Assembly: GCF_026427715.1 (NCBI RefSeq)
Contig: NZ_CP107558.1
Location: 3,069,001 to 3,133,000, forward strand
DNA from: Methylocystis sp. MJC1
GTDB taxonomy: Bacteria > Pseudomonadota > Alphaproteobacteria > Rhizobiales > Beijerinckiaceae
Direction: 5' to 3'
DNA: 64,000 bases
Below are positions 46,257 to 55,384 of the stretch, one piece after another. The notes under the pieces are model-generated. The model searched no databases and was not told where the DNA came from. It saw only the letters and a list, made by a program, of their open reading frames with translations. A program made the translations under genes and the position numbers. The first letter of the stretch is position 1, and every line of letters starts with the position of its first letter.

Positions 46257-47735
46257 CTACCTCGGGTGTCTGGCGGCGAAGCGCGCGCTCGGCCAGGGAT
46301 GAAGGATTCTCGGCTTGGGGAGAAATTCGTCGGCCAGTTTCCCCATCCGTTCCCACGGCACGTGCGCCCGCTGGCTGCGGCGCGAAAGCTGCCGACGCCA
46401 GAGCGCGGTGACGTGATAGCGGAACGCCGTCAGCGCCAACCCGTTGGTCGGCACGGCGTGATAGGCGAAATAGCCCGAGACGACGCTTGCAAGCCATTTA
46501 CCCGTTTCCGAGATCGGCCTGTTGGTGCGCCGTCGCAACGCCTCCTTGATGTCTCGAAGCTTCGTCCGCATGCGGTCACCCCGCGACTTCCTTCTGACAC
46601 GAAAGTCGCCGCGGCGGGTTTGGTCGCATATCAGCACGAAACCCAAGAACTTGAAGGTCTCCGGCTTGGAGCGCCCACGCTTCTTGCAGTTCTGCGCCGC
46701 AAAGCGCCCGAACTCGATCAGCCGGGTCTTGTCCGGATGCAGCGATAACGAAAACTCCGCCAACCTGTCGCGCATCGCGTTCCAGAATCTCCGGGCGTCG
46801 CTCTCATGCTGGAAGCCGACGACGATGTCGTCGGCATACCGAACCATGATCATGTCGCCCGTAGCCTCGCGCCGTCGCCAGCGTTCGGCCCAAAGATCGA
46901 AGACGTAGTGGAGGTAGACGTTGGAGAGCAGCGGCGAAATCACCGAGCCCTGACCCGTCCCCTTTTCCTCAACCGTCACGATCCCATCTTCGAGAACTCC
47001 AGCGCGCAGCCATTTCTGGACGAGCCGGATGATGCGCGGATCGCCGATCCGATGCTCCAGGAAGCGGACGACCCATTGCTGGGAAACTTCCGTAAAGAAC
47101 GATCGGATGTCGGCGTCGAGAATGAAGTTCACCTTCTTGCTGCTGATCCCGACAATCAGCGCGTCCAGCGCATCGTGCTGGCCGCGATCCGGCCGGAATC
47201 CATACGAGAACCCGAGGAAGTCTTCCTCGTAAATCTCGCTCAGCACTGCGGCGACGGCTTTCTGTACGATCTTGTCCTCGAGAGCCGCAACTGCAAGCGG
47301 GCGCTTGCTCCCGTCGTCCTTCGGAATGTAGCTCCGACGCGACGGCTGCGCCCGATACGCCCCGCCGTGAACCCGCGCATGCAAATCCTCGATCCTGCGA
47401 TCGAGGTCCTGCTCGTAGGTCCTCCACGTCATGCCGTCCACGCCGGGCGCGGCGGACCGCTTCAGCGCATGAAACGCCGTTTCCAGCATGGCGATGTCAA
47501 CATGGTGCAGGAGCGCCGTGAACTTCTCCTTCTTCCTTTCCCCTGCGACTTTCCGCACGCGGTCCAGCGCCTGTGACACGCTTCCCCGGTTCTGAGCCCG
47601 GCGAGTGCTTTGCTGGTCCGCGTTCCCCTCGGTCTCCGCCCTTGGCTCCGCCGGCTCCGCAGCGGATCGCTCCGCTTTGTTCGCCAGCTTCGCAGCTACT
47701 ACGGCGGAGTCAGACTTCTCGGGCTCGTCCGTCAT
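46257..47735 (-). CDS. Group II intron reverse transcriptase/maturase
   Basis: 492 residues. RT blocks in order: GVDGMTW (98-104), YIPKDDGSKRPLAVAALEDK (136-155), FSYGFRP, DADIRSFF (208-215), GTGQGSVISPLLSNVYLHY and the active site YADD (300-303). The maturase X domain follows and the protein ends with PRILHPWPSARF. No endonuclease domain is present, so spread would be through replication forks or hairpin targets. Residues 1-50 are Ala/Glu-rich and unusual. It splices its own host intron. Confidence 0.93.
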   Translation of the reverse strand: MTDEPEKSDSAVVAAKLANKAERSAAEPAEPRAETEGNADQQSTRRAQNRGSVSQALDRVRKVAGERKKEKFTALLHHVDIAMLETAFHALKRSAAPGVDGMTWRTYEQDLDRRIEDLHARVHGGAYRAQPSRRSYIPKDDGSKRPLAVAALEDKIVQKAVAAVLSEIYEEDFLGFSYGFRPDRGQHDALDALIVGISSKKVNFILDADIRSFFTEVSQQWVVRFLEHRIGDPRIIRLVQKWLRAGVLEDGIVTVEEKGTGQGSVISPLLSNVYLHYVFDLWAERWRRREATGDMIMVRYADDIVVGFQHESDARRFWNAMRDRLAEFSLSLHPDKTRLIEFGRFAAQNCKKRGRSKPETFKFLGFVLICDQTRRGDFRVRRKSRGDRMRTKLRDIKEALRRRTNRPISETGKWLASVVSGYFAYHAVPTNGLALTAFRYHVTALWRRQLSRRSQRAHVPWERMGKLADEFLPKPRILHPWPSARFAARHPR

Positions 47736-48206
47736 CGGCTACGACTCCTCGTCTTCCCGATGCGGGCCTGCGGCGTCCATCCGTAGGCCGAACCCGAGAC
47801 CTCCCGGTTCCCGTTCAAGGAGCTTCCGCACATGCCAGGTTCTCCGACCACGCCGGGCCGGACGAAGGCTCGCATAACGCCTCCGTTCGTGTCGCCTTCC
47901 GTGATTTTGACCACGTCGGCGCCCGGGACTATCAAGCTTTCGCGGCTCCATGGCTGGCCTATGCGCTCCCCTGCCGACGCTTCGCCGAAGCCCTCGCGGA
48001 CGCCGACGCACGGCTCGGGGCCAATGCGGATTGCTACTCCTTCATTGCAGCGGACTTCCACCGCCTACTCCTTGCCGGTCTCCCGGCGCACCAAAAGTCT
48101 TGGGCTTTTGCACTTAGCTGGAGGCCGCCCCAAGCTTGCTATGCAACCAAACCGCCAAACCGGCGTTATCGTCATATTGCGGCGTTGAAATAGCTGAGGA
48201 ATTATT

Positions 48207-51200
48207 ATGTCGAATTCATCAACGTATCACGTCGACGCCGCCCGCACCGGCTGGTTCAAGGGCGTCAAGCAGGGGGGCGGCGGCCTCGCGGCTTGGAAGA
48301 AGATCATTTCGATTAATCTTGGCGGGGCCGTGCGCGGCGCGCCCCTCGTCATGGAAAATTGGACGCTGCGCGGCGGGCCGCTGAGCGGCCAGACGCACGA
48401 CATCGTGATCGTCACGACCTCGACCAATCTTTTGAACGCCTACACGCTCCGTCAACTCTACGCCGGTGACACGCGGCCGCTGTGGTCGACGCAATTGCCG
48501 CCGGCGTCCATGCGCTCGGGCAGCAATATTCCGCCGCCTGTCGGCATCTCCAGCACGCCGGTCTTGAACGAATCTACGGGCGACCTGCATGTGTTGGCCC
48601 TGCAAAGCGCGGGCAAGCTCGTCTCGGGCGAGACGTCCCCGCATTCTCCGGCCTTGGCTGCGCACAACGGCCATCTCTTCATTGCGTGGAAGGGCGACGG
48701 CAACGACCAGCTCAACGTTGCGCATGTCGTCTTGAACGGCAACCGCGTGGTCGCGCTCGCCAATAAGGTCGTGCTTGGCGACACGAGCCCGGTGAGCCCC
48801 GCGCTCGCCTCCTTCAACGGCCGCCTCTACATCGCCTGGAAAGGCGACGGCAACGACAATCTCAACGTGATGTCGTCTGGCGACGACGGCCGCACCTTCG
48901 GCGGCAAATTCACATCGCCGGAAACAAGCCCCGAGCCACCGGCGCTCGTCGCGCATAACGGGATGCTCTTCATCGGCTGGAAGGGCGACGGCAATGATCA
49001 GCTCAATATCGCGCAGGTCGTGACCGCAGGATCCAATGTCACGGGCTTTGCGAACAAGGTCGTGCTTGGTGATTCCAGCGATAAGTCGCCGGCGCTGGCC
49101 TCCTTCGCCGGGAAGCTTTTCATCGCCTGGAAGGGAAGCGGCAACGACAATCTCAACCTGATGTTCTCGGAGGACAACGGCAGGACCTTCGGCCACAAGC
49201 ACATCTCGGGCGAGACGAGCCCGCGCGCGCCTGCGCTTGCCATTCTTCTCAACGATCTGTGGATCTCCTGGAAGGGCGACGGCAACGACCAGCTCAACAT
49301 CGCCGTCGTCGGCTTCAACGGCGCGGCGATTGCAGGCTTCGGCAGCAAGCTGATCCTCGACGAGACGAGCCCCGAGAGCCCGACCATCGCAGCGTTCATG
49401 GGCGACCTATTCATCGGCTGGAAGGGCTACGGCAACGACAATCTCAATGTCTCGGGCCTGCCCGGCTACCACGTCAATGTGCTCGACGTGAACACCGGCT
49501 CTATCAAGAGCTCCACGCCGCTCTCCGACCCCGGCGCGGCCGGACGGCCGACCTTCAACGGCGCAGTGCTGGATCAGCGGGGCGCCCTGAACGTCGCGCA
49601 GGGCTTCGTTTACGCGACCTTCGCCGACTTTCTGGCCTTTGATAAGGGCGACTATCACGGCTGGCTCGTCGGCTGGCAGGCCAACAACCCCAATATTCAG
49701 ACCTTCGTCCCGACCACGAAGACGATCATCGGGGGCGGCGCCTGGGGGCCGGGCGGTCCCGCCGCGGGACCGGACGGCTCGCTTTATGTCGCGACCGGGA
49801 ATGGCGGGACAGACGGCAATTATTGGCATAGCATCAACGGCGGCGGCCGACTCGGAAATAAGGCTACGTTTGGCGACACGAGCCCGAAAGCGCCCGCGCT
49901 TGCCGTCCATAATGGGATGCTCTTCATCGCCTGGAAGGGCGACGGCAACGACCAGCTCAATGTCGCGCAGGTGGTCGTGACCGGCAATCGCCCGACCGGC
50001 CTCGTGAACAAAGTCGTGCTCGGCGACACGAGCCCCGTCAGCCCCGCGCTTGCGTCGCTGAACGCTCGACTCTATCTCGCCTGGAAGGGCGACGGCAATG
50101 ACAACCTCAATGTGATGTCCTCCGGCGACAACGGGCACAGCTTCGGCGGCAAGTTCACCTCGCCGGAGACGAGTCCCGAGCCGCCCGCCCTCTGCGCCCA
50201 TAACGGGCGCCTTTTCATCGCGTGGAAGGGCGACGGCAACGACCAGCTCAATGTCGCGCAGGTCGTGACCGCAGCGGCCAATGTCACGGGCTTTGCAAAC
50301 AAGGTCGTGCTTCACGACACGAGCCCGAAGGCCCCGGCGCTCGCCTCGTTCAACGGGCGGCTCTACCTCGCCTGGAAAGGCGACGGCAATGACAACCTCA
50401 ACGTGATGTTTTCGGAGGACAACGGATCAACCTTCAAGAACAAGTTCATTTCCGGCGACACGAGCCCCGAGGCGCCGGCGCTCTGCGCGCATCACAACGG
50501 TCTCTATCTCGGCTGGAAGGGCGACGGCAACGACAACCTCAATGTCGCACAGCTGTTCTGGTTCGAGGGCGCGGTGCGCGGCGTGGACAAAGTCGTCCTC
50601 TCCGACACGAGTCCGGCCAGCCTGGCGCTCGCTTCCTTCAACGGCATGCTGTTCGTGGCTTGGCGTGGTAACGGTAACGACCAGCTGAACGTCATGCGTC
50701 TCGCCAGCCAAGGCGAGATCGGCGACTTTCAGGAGTCGGTGGTCCGCTTCAACATCGATGGACGAGTCGCTTTCGTCACCGATTGGTACACGCCGCTCGA
50801 CGCGAATGTCCTCGACGCCACCGATGAGGACATCGGCGGGTCCAGCCCGTTGGTCCTGCCGCCAATCGGAGGGCTGGAGATGGTCGTGGTCACGGGCAAG
50901 GACGGCCGCGTCTACCTGCTCAACCGCAATGATCTCGGACGGCTGGGCGGCGCGCTGTGGCGGTCCAACGTTTTCGGAAGCGAAAGTAAATGCTGCGCGT
51001 CCTACTTCCATACGCAGGCGGGAGACGATCTCGTCTATGTCATCGGCGGCGGTAAGCCGGGCCTCGCGGCATTCAAGGTTGTGGTTCACAGCGCCGCCGA
51101 GGCTGGCTTGCGCCCGCTCTGGAAGGCGGGGTCGCCGGAGGGCATTAATCTGGGCGATTTCCCCGGCTCGTCGACGACGCAGAGCTTCCCCGAGGGCGAG

Positions 51201-51416
51201 GCGGTGGTCTGGATCGTGGACGACACGATTCCGGCGCTTCGCGGCTTCGACGCCAAGACCGGCAAGGAGCTGTTCAATTCGTCGGTTCATGGCGGCGGCT
51301 CGCTCGGCGGCATCGCGCATTTCCCGCCGATCGCCTGCGGTTCGACGAATGTGCTGATCGGACTTGCGAATGGCTTCGCCGTCTACGGATCGCCGGACGC
51401 GCTGTTGGTGGCATGA
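48207..51416 (+). CDS. Repeat protein: PQQ-like propeller with two inserted six-repeat Asp-box arrays
   Basis: 1069 residues. Twelve copies of a repeat centred on AWKGDGNDQLNV occur with Trp at 161, 211, 258, 308, 355, 405 and again at 576, 626, 673, 723, 770, 819. Spacing alternates 50 and 47. Every second repeat carries a sialidase Asp-box (SGDDGRTF, SEDNGRTF, SGDNGHSF, SEDNGSTF). Each set of six could close one six-bladed propeller. The rest (1-135, 420-550, 835-1069) reads as a quinoprotein-like propeller (YVATGNG; FNIDGRVAFVTDWYTPLDAN; VTGKDGRVYLLNRNDLG) split by the arrays. No signal peptide. GAGGA lies six bases before ATG 48207. Function unknown; glycan binding is a guess. Confidence 0.85.
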   Translation: MSNSSTYHVDAARTGWFKGVKQGGGGLAAWKKIISINLGGAVRGAPLVMENWTLRGGPLSGQTHDIVIVTTSTNLLNAYTLRQLYAGDTRPLWSTQLPPASMRSGSNIPPPVGISSTPVLNESTGDLHVLALQSAGKLVSGETSPHSPALAAHNGHLFIAWKGDGNDQLNVAHVVLNGNRVVALANKVVLGDTSPVSPALASFNGRLYIAWKGDGNDNLNVMSSGDDGRTFGGKFTSPETSPEPPALVAHNGMLFIGWKGDGNDQLNIAQVVTAGSNVTGFANKVVLGDSSDKSPALASFAGKLFIAWKGSGNDNLNLMFSEDNGRTFGHKHISGETSPRAPALAILLNDLWISWKGDGNDQLNIAVVGFNGAAIAGFGSKLILDETSPESPTIAAFMGDLFIGWKGYGNDNLNVSGLPGYHVNVLDVNTGSIKSSTPLSDPGAAGRPTFNGAVLDQRGALNVAQGFVYATFADFLAFDKGDYHGWLVGWQANNPNIQTFVPTTKTIIGGGAWGPGGPAAGPDGSLYVATGNGGTDGNYWHSINGGGRLGNKATFGDTSPKAPALAVHNGMLFIAWKGDGNDQLNVAQVVVTGNRPTGLVNKVVLGDTSPVSPALASLNARLYLAWKGDGNDNLNVMSSGDNGHSFGGKFTSPETSPEPPALCAHNGRLFIAWKGDGNDQLNVAQVVTAAANVTGFANKVVLHDTSPKAPALASFNGRLYLAWKGDGNDNLNVMFSEDNGSTFKNKFISGDTSPEAPALCAHHNGLYLGWKGDGNDNLNVAQLFWFEGAVRGVDKVVLSDTSPASLALASFNGMLFVAWRGNGNDQLNVMRLASQGEIGDFQESVVRFNIDGRVAFVTDWYTPLDANVLDATDEDIGGSSPLVLPPIGGLEMVVVTGKDGRVYLLNRNDLGRLGGALWRSNVFGSESKCCASYFHTQAGDDLVYVIGGGKPGLAAFKVVVHSAAEAGLRPLWKAGSPEGINLGDFPGSSTTQSFPEGEAVVWIVDDTIPALRGFDAKTGKELFNSSVHGGGSLGGIAHFPPIACGSTNVLIGLANGFAVYGSPDALLVA
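48618..49454 (+). repeat. Coding repeat array 1 (six units)
   Basis: Six units of 141-150 bp form three dimers of about 291 bp. The block TGGAAGGGCGACGGCAACGA recurs with few changes. It closely matches array 2 in order and length. Confidence 0.85.
49866..50708 (+). repeat. Coding repeat array 2 (six units)
   Basis: A second set of six units with the same 50/47 alternation. Whole stretches (for example the FTSPETSPEPPAL unit) are nearly the same as in array 1 at DNA level, pointing to recent duplication or gene conversion. Confidence 0.85.
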
Positions 51417-51452
51417 ACCGCTTTGCAAATTGCAATTTGGTAGGGGAACAAC

Positions 51453-51725
51453 ATGACGCAGAAAAACGAGAAGCTCGTCCTCGAGAACGATAAGGTCAGG
51501 GTGCTGCGCCGCCATCACAAACCGCACGAGGCCCAGGGCGAGGCGTCGCGGGGCGATAGACTGATTATCTATCTCGAGGATGGCCGCGTGACGCGCACCG
51601 AAGGCGGCAAGCGCGAGGAGATCGCGCATTCCGCAGGCGACGTGGTCTGGCGGCCAAAGTCCCGCCACGTGATCGAGAACGCTGGCGAGGGCGTGAATGA
51701 GGTGCTCATTGTCGAGCTGAAGTAG
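51453..51725 (+). CDS. Small cupin-like protein
   Basis: 90 residues, a single short cupin barrel: NDKVRVLRRHHKPHEAQG (His/Glu metal-site half), GDRLIIYLEDGRVTRTEGG, and HSAGDVVWRPKSRHVIENAG (second half). It begins 36 bp after the propeller gene behind GGGGAA, so it is probably co-transcribed. Similar mini-cupins are often annotated as cytoplasmic stress or sugar-related proteins; the substrate is unknown. Confidence 0.75.
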   Translation: MTQKNEKLVLENDKVRVLRRHHKPHEAQGEASRGDRLIIYLEDGRVTRTEGGKREEIAHSAGDVVWRPKSRHVIENAGEGVNEVLIVELK

Positions 51726-51727
51726 GC

Positions 51728-51770
51728 AATTGACGCCAGCATTTGGCGCCTCACGACCGAGGCGTCAATT
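51728..51770 (+). terminator. Long-loop hairpin after the cupin gene
   Basis: A 10-bp stem, AATTGACGCC and GGCGTCAATT, with a 23-base loop starts two bases after the cupin stop codon. It has no T-run beyond TT, so termination is only possible. It may end the propeller-cupin transcript. Confidence 0.4.
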
Positions 51771-51890
51771 TCGCATAACCGGTCATTATGGAACTGCGCG
51801 GGAAGGTCCGCTCGTGGCGCATTGCCGACTTCGACCTCGCCTTCCACCAAAGCCTGTAATGGACTCTGAGCGTTAGATGTTGACCCCTCG

Positions 51891-53614
51891 TCAGTTACTC
51901 GACTTCGCAGCCATAGCAGTCCTCAGGGCCTCAGCGGCCTTGACAACCTGGTCTTGAAACTGGGGCGACTTGGCTACACCGTCAGTCCCTCCGGCGTCGC
52001 GGAACATTTTTATGACAGCATCTATATCTTGTCTGAGCTCCCCTTCATCGACCGCCTTGTTTTTCCATCCCGTCACGGCGTGCGACAAGTTATAGAAGTG
52101 TTTGGCGCTAATATACGCCAAAATATGATAAACGACGTCGTTACGAAACCGCGATCCCTCATTTGGATATTCTTTTATCAAATGACTTAATTATTGCACG
52201 TTTTGCTAAAATAACATTCTTAAAAGCGTCTAGAGGATAGCTCTCCGAAAACAGTGATTGGTAATCATCATCGGATTTTAGCAGTGAATTCGGTCGACCG
52301 CGTGCATCGCCAGCCCTGAACAGCAGGGCAGCCATCAATGCCTGCGCCATCTCGGCCAGAGTTACAATCGTCGGGCGCGTCTTTCCCATGTTCTTGTATT
52401 GATTTTTTCGCCTCTCGTAATATAGACCAGCTGCTTTTAGGTGATCCTCAATGTTGCGATGAACAGTGTCCATTCCTCTGAGATAGGGTTTGGGGATATT
52501 TGTCTGGCTGTTCGTTGCCTTAATTATTTCATCCCGAACCTGCTCACTAGGCGGAACGATTATTTTCATTAAAATGATTTGAGATCTTCTCTTCTTCTTG
52601 ACCTCTTCGTCGACGACAGTATCCGTCATGAACTCAAAAATCACGTTGGACGTTTGCAGGCCATTGACGAGCAGAGGCTCGCTCAAGGCAAGCCTCCTCC
52701 CCTTCTGATCAATCGAAGAAGCGACAATCGTAACGCCATTATTCAACCACCAAAAATTTTCGTCGTCGCGCAAGGTTTCAAGCGTCGCTCTGATTGCGTC
52801 ATTCACTTCGGTTTTTCCAAGGAAATCGCGGACATTGGCATCAAAGAGCCCTCTGATCAAATTCCCCTTCACATCACTCAAGAATGAGACGAGCGCCTCC
52901 AGCGATACCAAGCACGCGAACGAATCTCCGCTGTCGGATGATAGAGCTTGTAGAATCTCTAGGTCCCTCGTTCGCGTCCTCGGAACACGTGACATCTCAA
53001 TGAGGTTTTGGGCCCCAACGAAGATCACCTCGACATTCGGGGTGGCCGCTAGGGTTGCTAGGACTGCAACGCTTTGGCTGTAGCCTGCACGGTATCATGG
53101 ATATTTTCGGTGCTGGCTTTCGTCGCATAGTAGACACGCACACGGATATTAGCGGTGCGGCCAGCTGAGGCGAGGAGAACTTTCCGAGCCAGCGCGAATT
53201 TATCCTGTAGAGTCTGACTGTATTGACTTAGGTAGCTTGAATAATCCCTCTTAAGATCGATGAGATCAGCTACTGTTGAGCGAATAAGCTTAAGTGGAGT
53301 CGCCGCAAAGCTGTCTGTATTTTTTGATTGAATTATGATTATATCGATCTCTAACGGACCTTTTTCAGGTATATGCCCGCTATCATCCCCTAAAACAGCT
53401 CCATTTACCAATATATATATAACGCGTCGATTTGACCATCCCCGTTGCCATCTGTGTCGCCGGCATCAATTTCATCAACACTGAGATCAAATGGCTCAAG
53501 TAGAAGCGAGTTCGCTATGTTAGCAAAGGCTTCCGACTTGTCTGTTAGGCCTAATTCTTTTGCACGCTCGTCAACTACATTTTCTATCAGCGCCTTATAA
53601 GTCTCGTTCGACAT
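51891..53614 (-). pseudogene. AIPR-family (abortive infection) gene with three frameshifts
   Basis: Four overlapping frames give one continuous AIPR-like protein of about 570 residues. It starts at ATG 53614 (MSNETYKALIENVVDERAK). Frame breaks fall in the TA tract near 53410, near 53060 (ALQS then LATLAATPNVEVIFVG) and near 52180 (IIKSF then LIKEYPNEGSRF). The family core is clear: IDIIIIQSKNTDSF, FWWLNNGVTIVASS, LVNGLQTSNVIFEF and IIKATNSQTNIPKPYLRG. AIPR proteins act in phage defence in some systems. The region is AT-richer than the core genome, a sign of transfer. As read, it makes no full-length product. Confidence 0.8.
53410..53422. repeat. (AT)5 microsatellite at a frame break in the AIPR gene
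   Basis: The tract AATATATATATAA sits at codons for Leu-Tyr-Ile. With one AT pair fewer, the frame reads ALYILVNGAVLG straight through, as expected for the family. Slippage here would switch that junction on and off. Confidence 0.7.
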
Positions 53615-53910
53615 TACGTTTAGTCCGGCCTTGCTAAATCCCCGCACCGCGACAAGCTAGGCACTTCTTTCGCGGGGCCAAATGCTGCGACTCAGACGGT
53701 ATACCTTCAGCTCACGACTTGGAAAGCCCCGATGAGCTGCGCTGGAAAGATGCTGATTCAACCATAGATTGCCGCGGCCGCGTGCACAGGGTGTCGATGG
53801 CTAGCCGCAGAGCAGGCGGTGACTCTGGTCCAGTGAGTGCCGAGAAACGACCAGCTTCTGCCGATAGCGCCGGTCGCCCAAATCCCGAAAATCGCGCAAT
53901 TTCAATATGA

Positions 53911-53985
<75 letters not shown>

Positions 53986-54042
53986 ATTTTTCCTTCTACA
54001 TCAAAGACTTACGATTCGCCAGCCTTGGTCTTAGCATATCCG

Positions 54043-54051
54043 GTGTGAAGG
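54043..54051. other. Island attachment core, right (attR)
   Basis: GTGTGAAGG, identical to 41977-41985. It marks the anticodon-loop crossover within tRNA-Val. Confidence 0.75.
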
Positions 54052-54079
54052 GAGTGCTCTCCCGCTGAGCTAATCGCCC
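54043..54079 (-). pseudogene. 5' half of the split tRNA-Val(CAC)
   Basis: 37 nt on the minus strand: acceptor GGGCGAT, D arm GCTC...GAGC, anticodon stem CTCCC and loop TTCACAC, after which the match stops. The complementary GGGAG and ATCGCCC strands are at 41939-41976. The upstream promoter would now transcribe into the intact island tRNA gene. Confidence 0.9.
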
Positions 54080-54129
54080 GTCGCGTTGGACGCGGAGAAC
54101 CCTCCTGTAAGAGAGGGCGGGGCGTTCCG

Positions 54130-54825
54130 TCAAGTGCGCGTGAAGGCGGAAGGCGGGAGAATCGACTCCGCCGCCGCCCACAGCTCGTCGAAATGCGAGA
54201 TCACCCGATCCGGCGCGAACTCGGTCACGGGGATCTCCGTATAGCCGAAATCGACAGCCACCACCGGCGCCCCCGCGCCTTTGGCGGTGTCGATGTCGGT
54301 CTTGGAGTCGCCCACCATCACCGCCCGCGCCAGGTCCCCGCCGGCGGTCTCTATCGTCAGCTCCAGGGTGCGCGGGTCGGGCTTATGCATGGGGAAGGTG
54401 CCGCGCCCGCAGATCGCGGAGAAACGATCGGCGGCCCCGAGCTTCTCCAACAGCAGCCGGGCCATCCGCTCGGGCTTGTTGGTACAGACCGCGAGCTTGA
54501 AGCCGGCGTCCCCGAAGCGATCGAGCGCCGCCAGCGCGCCGGGAAACAAGCGGCTCTCGTCCGCGATATGGGCCTCGTAATGGGCCAGAAACTCGACGAC
54601 AAGCGGCTCCACCCGATCCGGCGGCAGCGGCGCACCGCTGAGGGCGAAGCCGCGCTCGATCAGCGCCCGCGCCCCCGCTCCCACAATGCTGCGCGCCGAA
54701 GCGGGCGGAGCCAGGGGCAAGCCCTCGCGGGCCAGAAGCACATTGAGGGTGGCGATGAGATCGTGGGCGGTGTCCGCCAAAGTGCCGTCGAGATCAAAGA
54801 CGAGAATGGGCGCGCGCTGGGTCAT
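54130..54825 (-). CDS. gph: Phosphoglycolate phosphatase (HAD family)
   Basis: 231 residues. The HAD motifs are in order: nucleophile DLDGTLADT (residues about 9-17), motif II VCTNKPE, motif III lysine HKPDPRTLE, and motif IV GDSKTDIDTAKGAG. It removes 2-phosphoglycolate formed by DNA repair or Rubisco oxygenation. The frame extends to 54861; ATG 54825 gives the usual short N-terminus. It is the first gene beyond the tRNA-Val site. Confidence 0.88.
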   Translation of the reverse strand: MTQRAPILVFDLDGTLADTAHDLIATLNVLLAREGLPLAPPASARSIVGAGARALIERGFALSGAPLPPDRVEPLVVEFLAHYEAHIADESRLFPGALAALDRFGDAGFKLAVCTNKPERMARLLLEKLGAADRFSAICGRGTFPMHKPDPRTLELTIETAGGDLARAVMVGDSKTDIDTAKGAGAPVVAVDFGYTEIPVTEFAPDRVISHFDELWAAAESILPPSAFTRT

Positions 54826-54935
54826 GCGCCAGGGCCTAAAGGGCGCGCGCATGGGGATCAAGCGTCGTGACGCAATTTTCGCGCTGATGAGCCGCGTGTA
54901 GACTGCCGGCGCCGATTCGCGACAGGAGAGAATGA

Positions 54936-55334
54936 ATGCGTCTTTCGCAATTTTTCCGCCAGCGGCGCCTCTTGCTGGCGACGCCGCTTTTCCTTGCTTC
55001 GCTCCTGCCGGCGGACGCGGCGCCGGCTGCCGGCAATTACGAATTCCTCGCCGCCCCGCAGACTGACCTCAACCGCGTCTTCCGCCTGGACAAGGCGACG
55101 GGCGAAATCGGCGCCTGCCAATATGGCCTGAAGGAAGGCTCGACGATCGGCGTCACGCTCTGCTATCCGCCCGGCGAAGGCGCCAAGGCCGGCACTTTCA
55201 GCGAATATGCGCTCGTCGCCTCGCGCCATACCGGCGAAGGCGGCGTCTTCCGCGTCGATCTGCGATCCGGCATGATGTCGATCTGCTTCGTGCTCAATGA
55301 AAGCTCGGTCGTCTGCACGCCACAGGCAAAGTAA
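54936..55334 (+). CDS. Small secreted hypothetical protein
   Basis: 132 residues. A signal peptide (RRLLLATPLFLASLLPADAAPA) leads to a beta-rich domain: NRVFRLDKATGEIGACQYG, then FRVDLRSGMMSICFVLNES. Three or four Cys may pair in the periplasm. A GGAGAG lies five bases before ATG 54936. It is divergent from gph. Similar proteins occur across related Alphaproteobacteria; function unknown. Confidence 0.7.
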   Translation: MRLSQFFRQRRLLLATPLFLASLLPADAAPAAGNYEFLAAPQTDLNRVFRLDKATGEIGACQYGLKEGSTIGVTLCYPPGEGAKAGTFSEYALVASRHTGEGGVFRVDLRSGMMSICFVLNESSVVCTPQAK

Positions 55335-55384
55335 GAGAACGCGCGCAGGCCCTCGAACAGCGCCAGGGCGAGGGAGATGACGGC

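Larger units (their letters stand above)
46190..48091 (-). mobile_element. Group II intron
   Basis: The 5' end on the minus strand is GTGCGCCGGGAGACCGGC at 48091, matching the GUGYG rule. The RT gene lies in domain IV. Domain V (46224-46256) and a domain VI hairpin (GGGCGCTCA and TGAGCGTCCC) follow. The 3' end is near 46190, to within a few bases. The 5' exon ends in a CAAAAG...CTTTTG hairpin, the kind of site that IIC-like introns prefer. Length about 1.9 kb. It seems complete, so it could be active. Confidence 0.82.

Noticed and set aside
47573..48193. 206-codon plus-strand frame opposite the intron 5' region
   Set aside because: It covers the structured domain I of the group II intron and shows no family resemblance.
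48618..50708. Regular repeats considered as a CRISPR array
   Set aside because: Units are about 141-150 bp, lie in a continuous coding frame and have no unique spacers.
52900..53090. Reading the AIPR parts as separate small genes
   Set aside because: Each part aligns to consecutive blocks of one family and lacks its own ribosome site, so one frameshifted gene is simpler.
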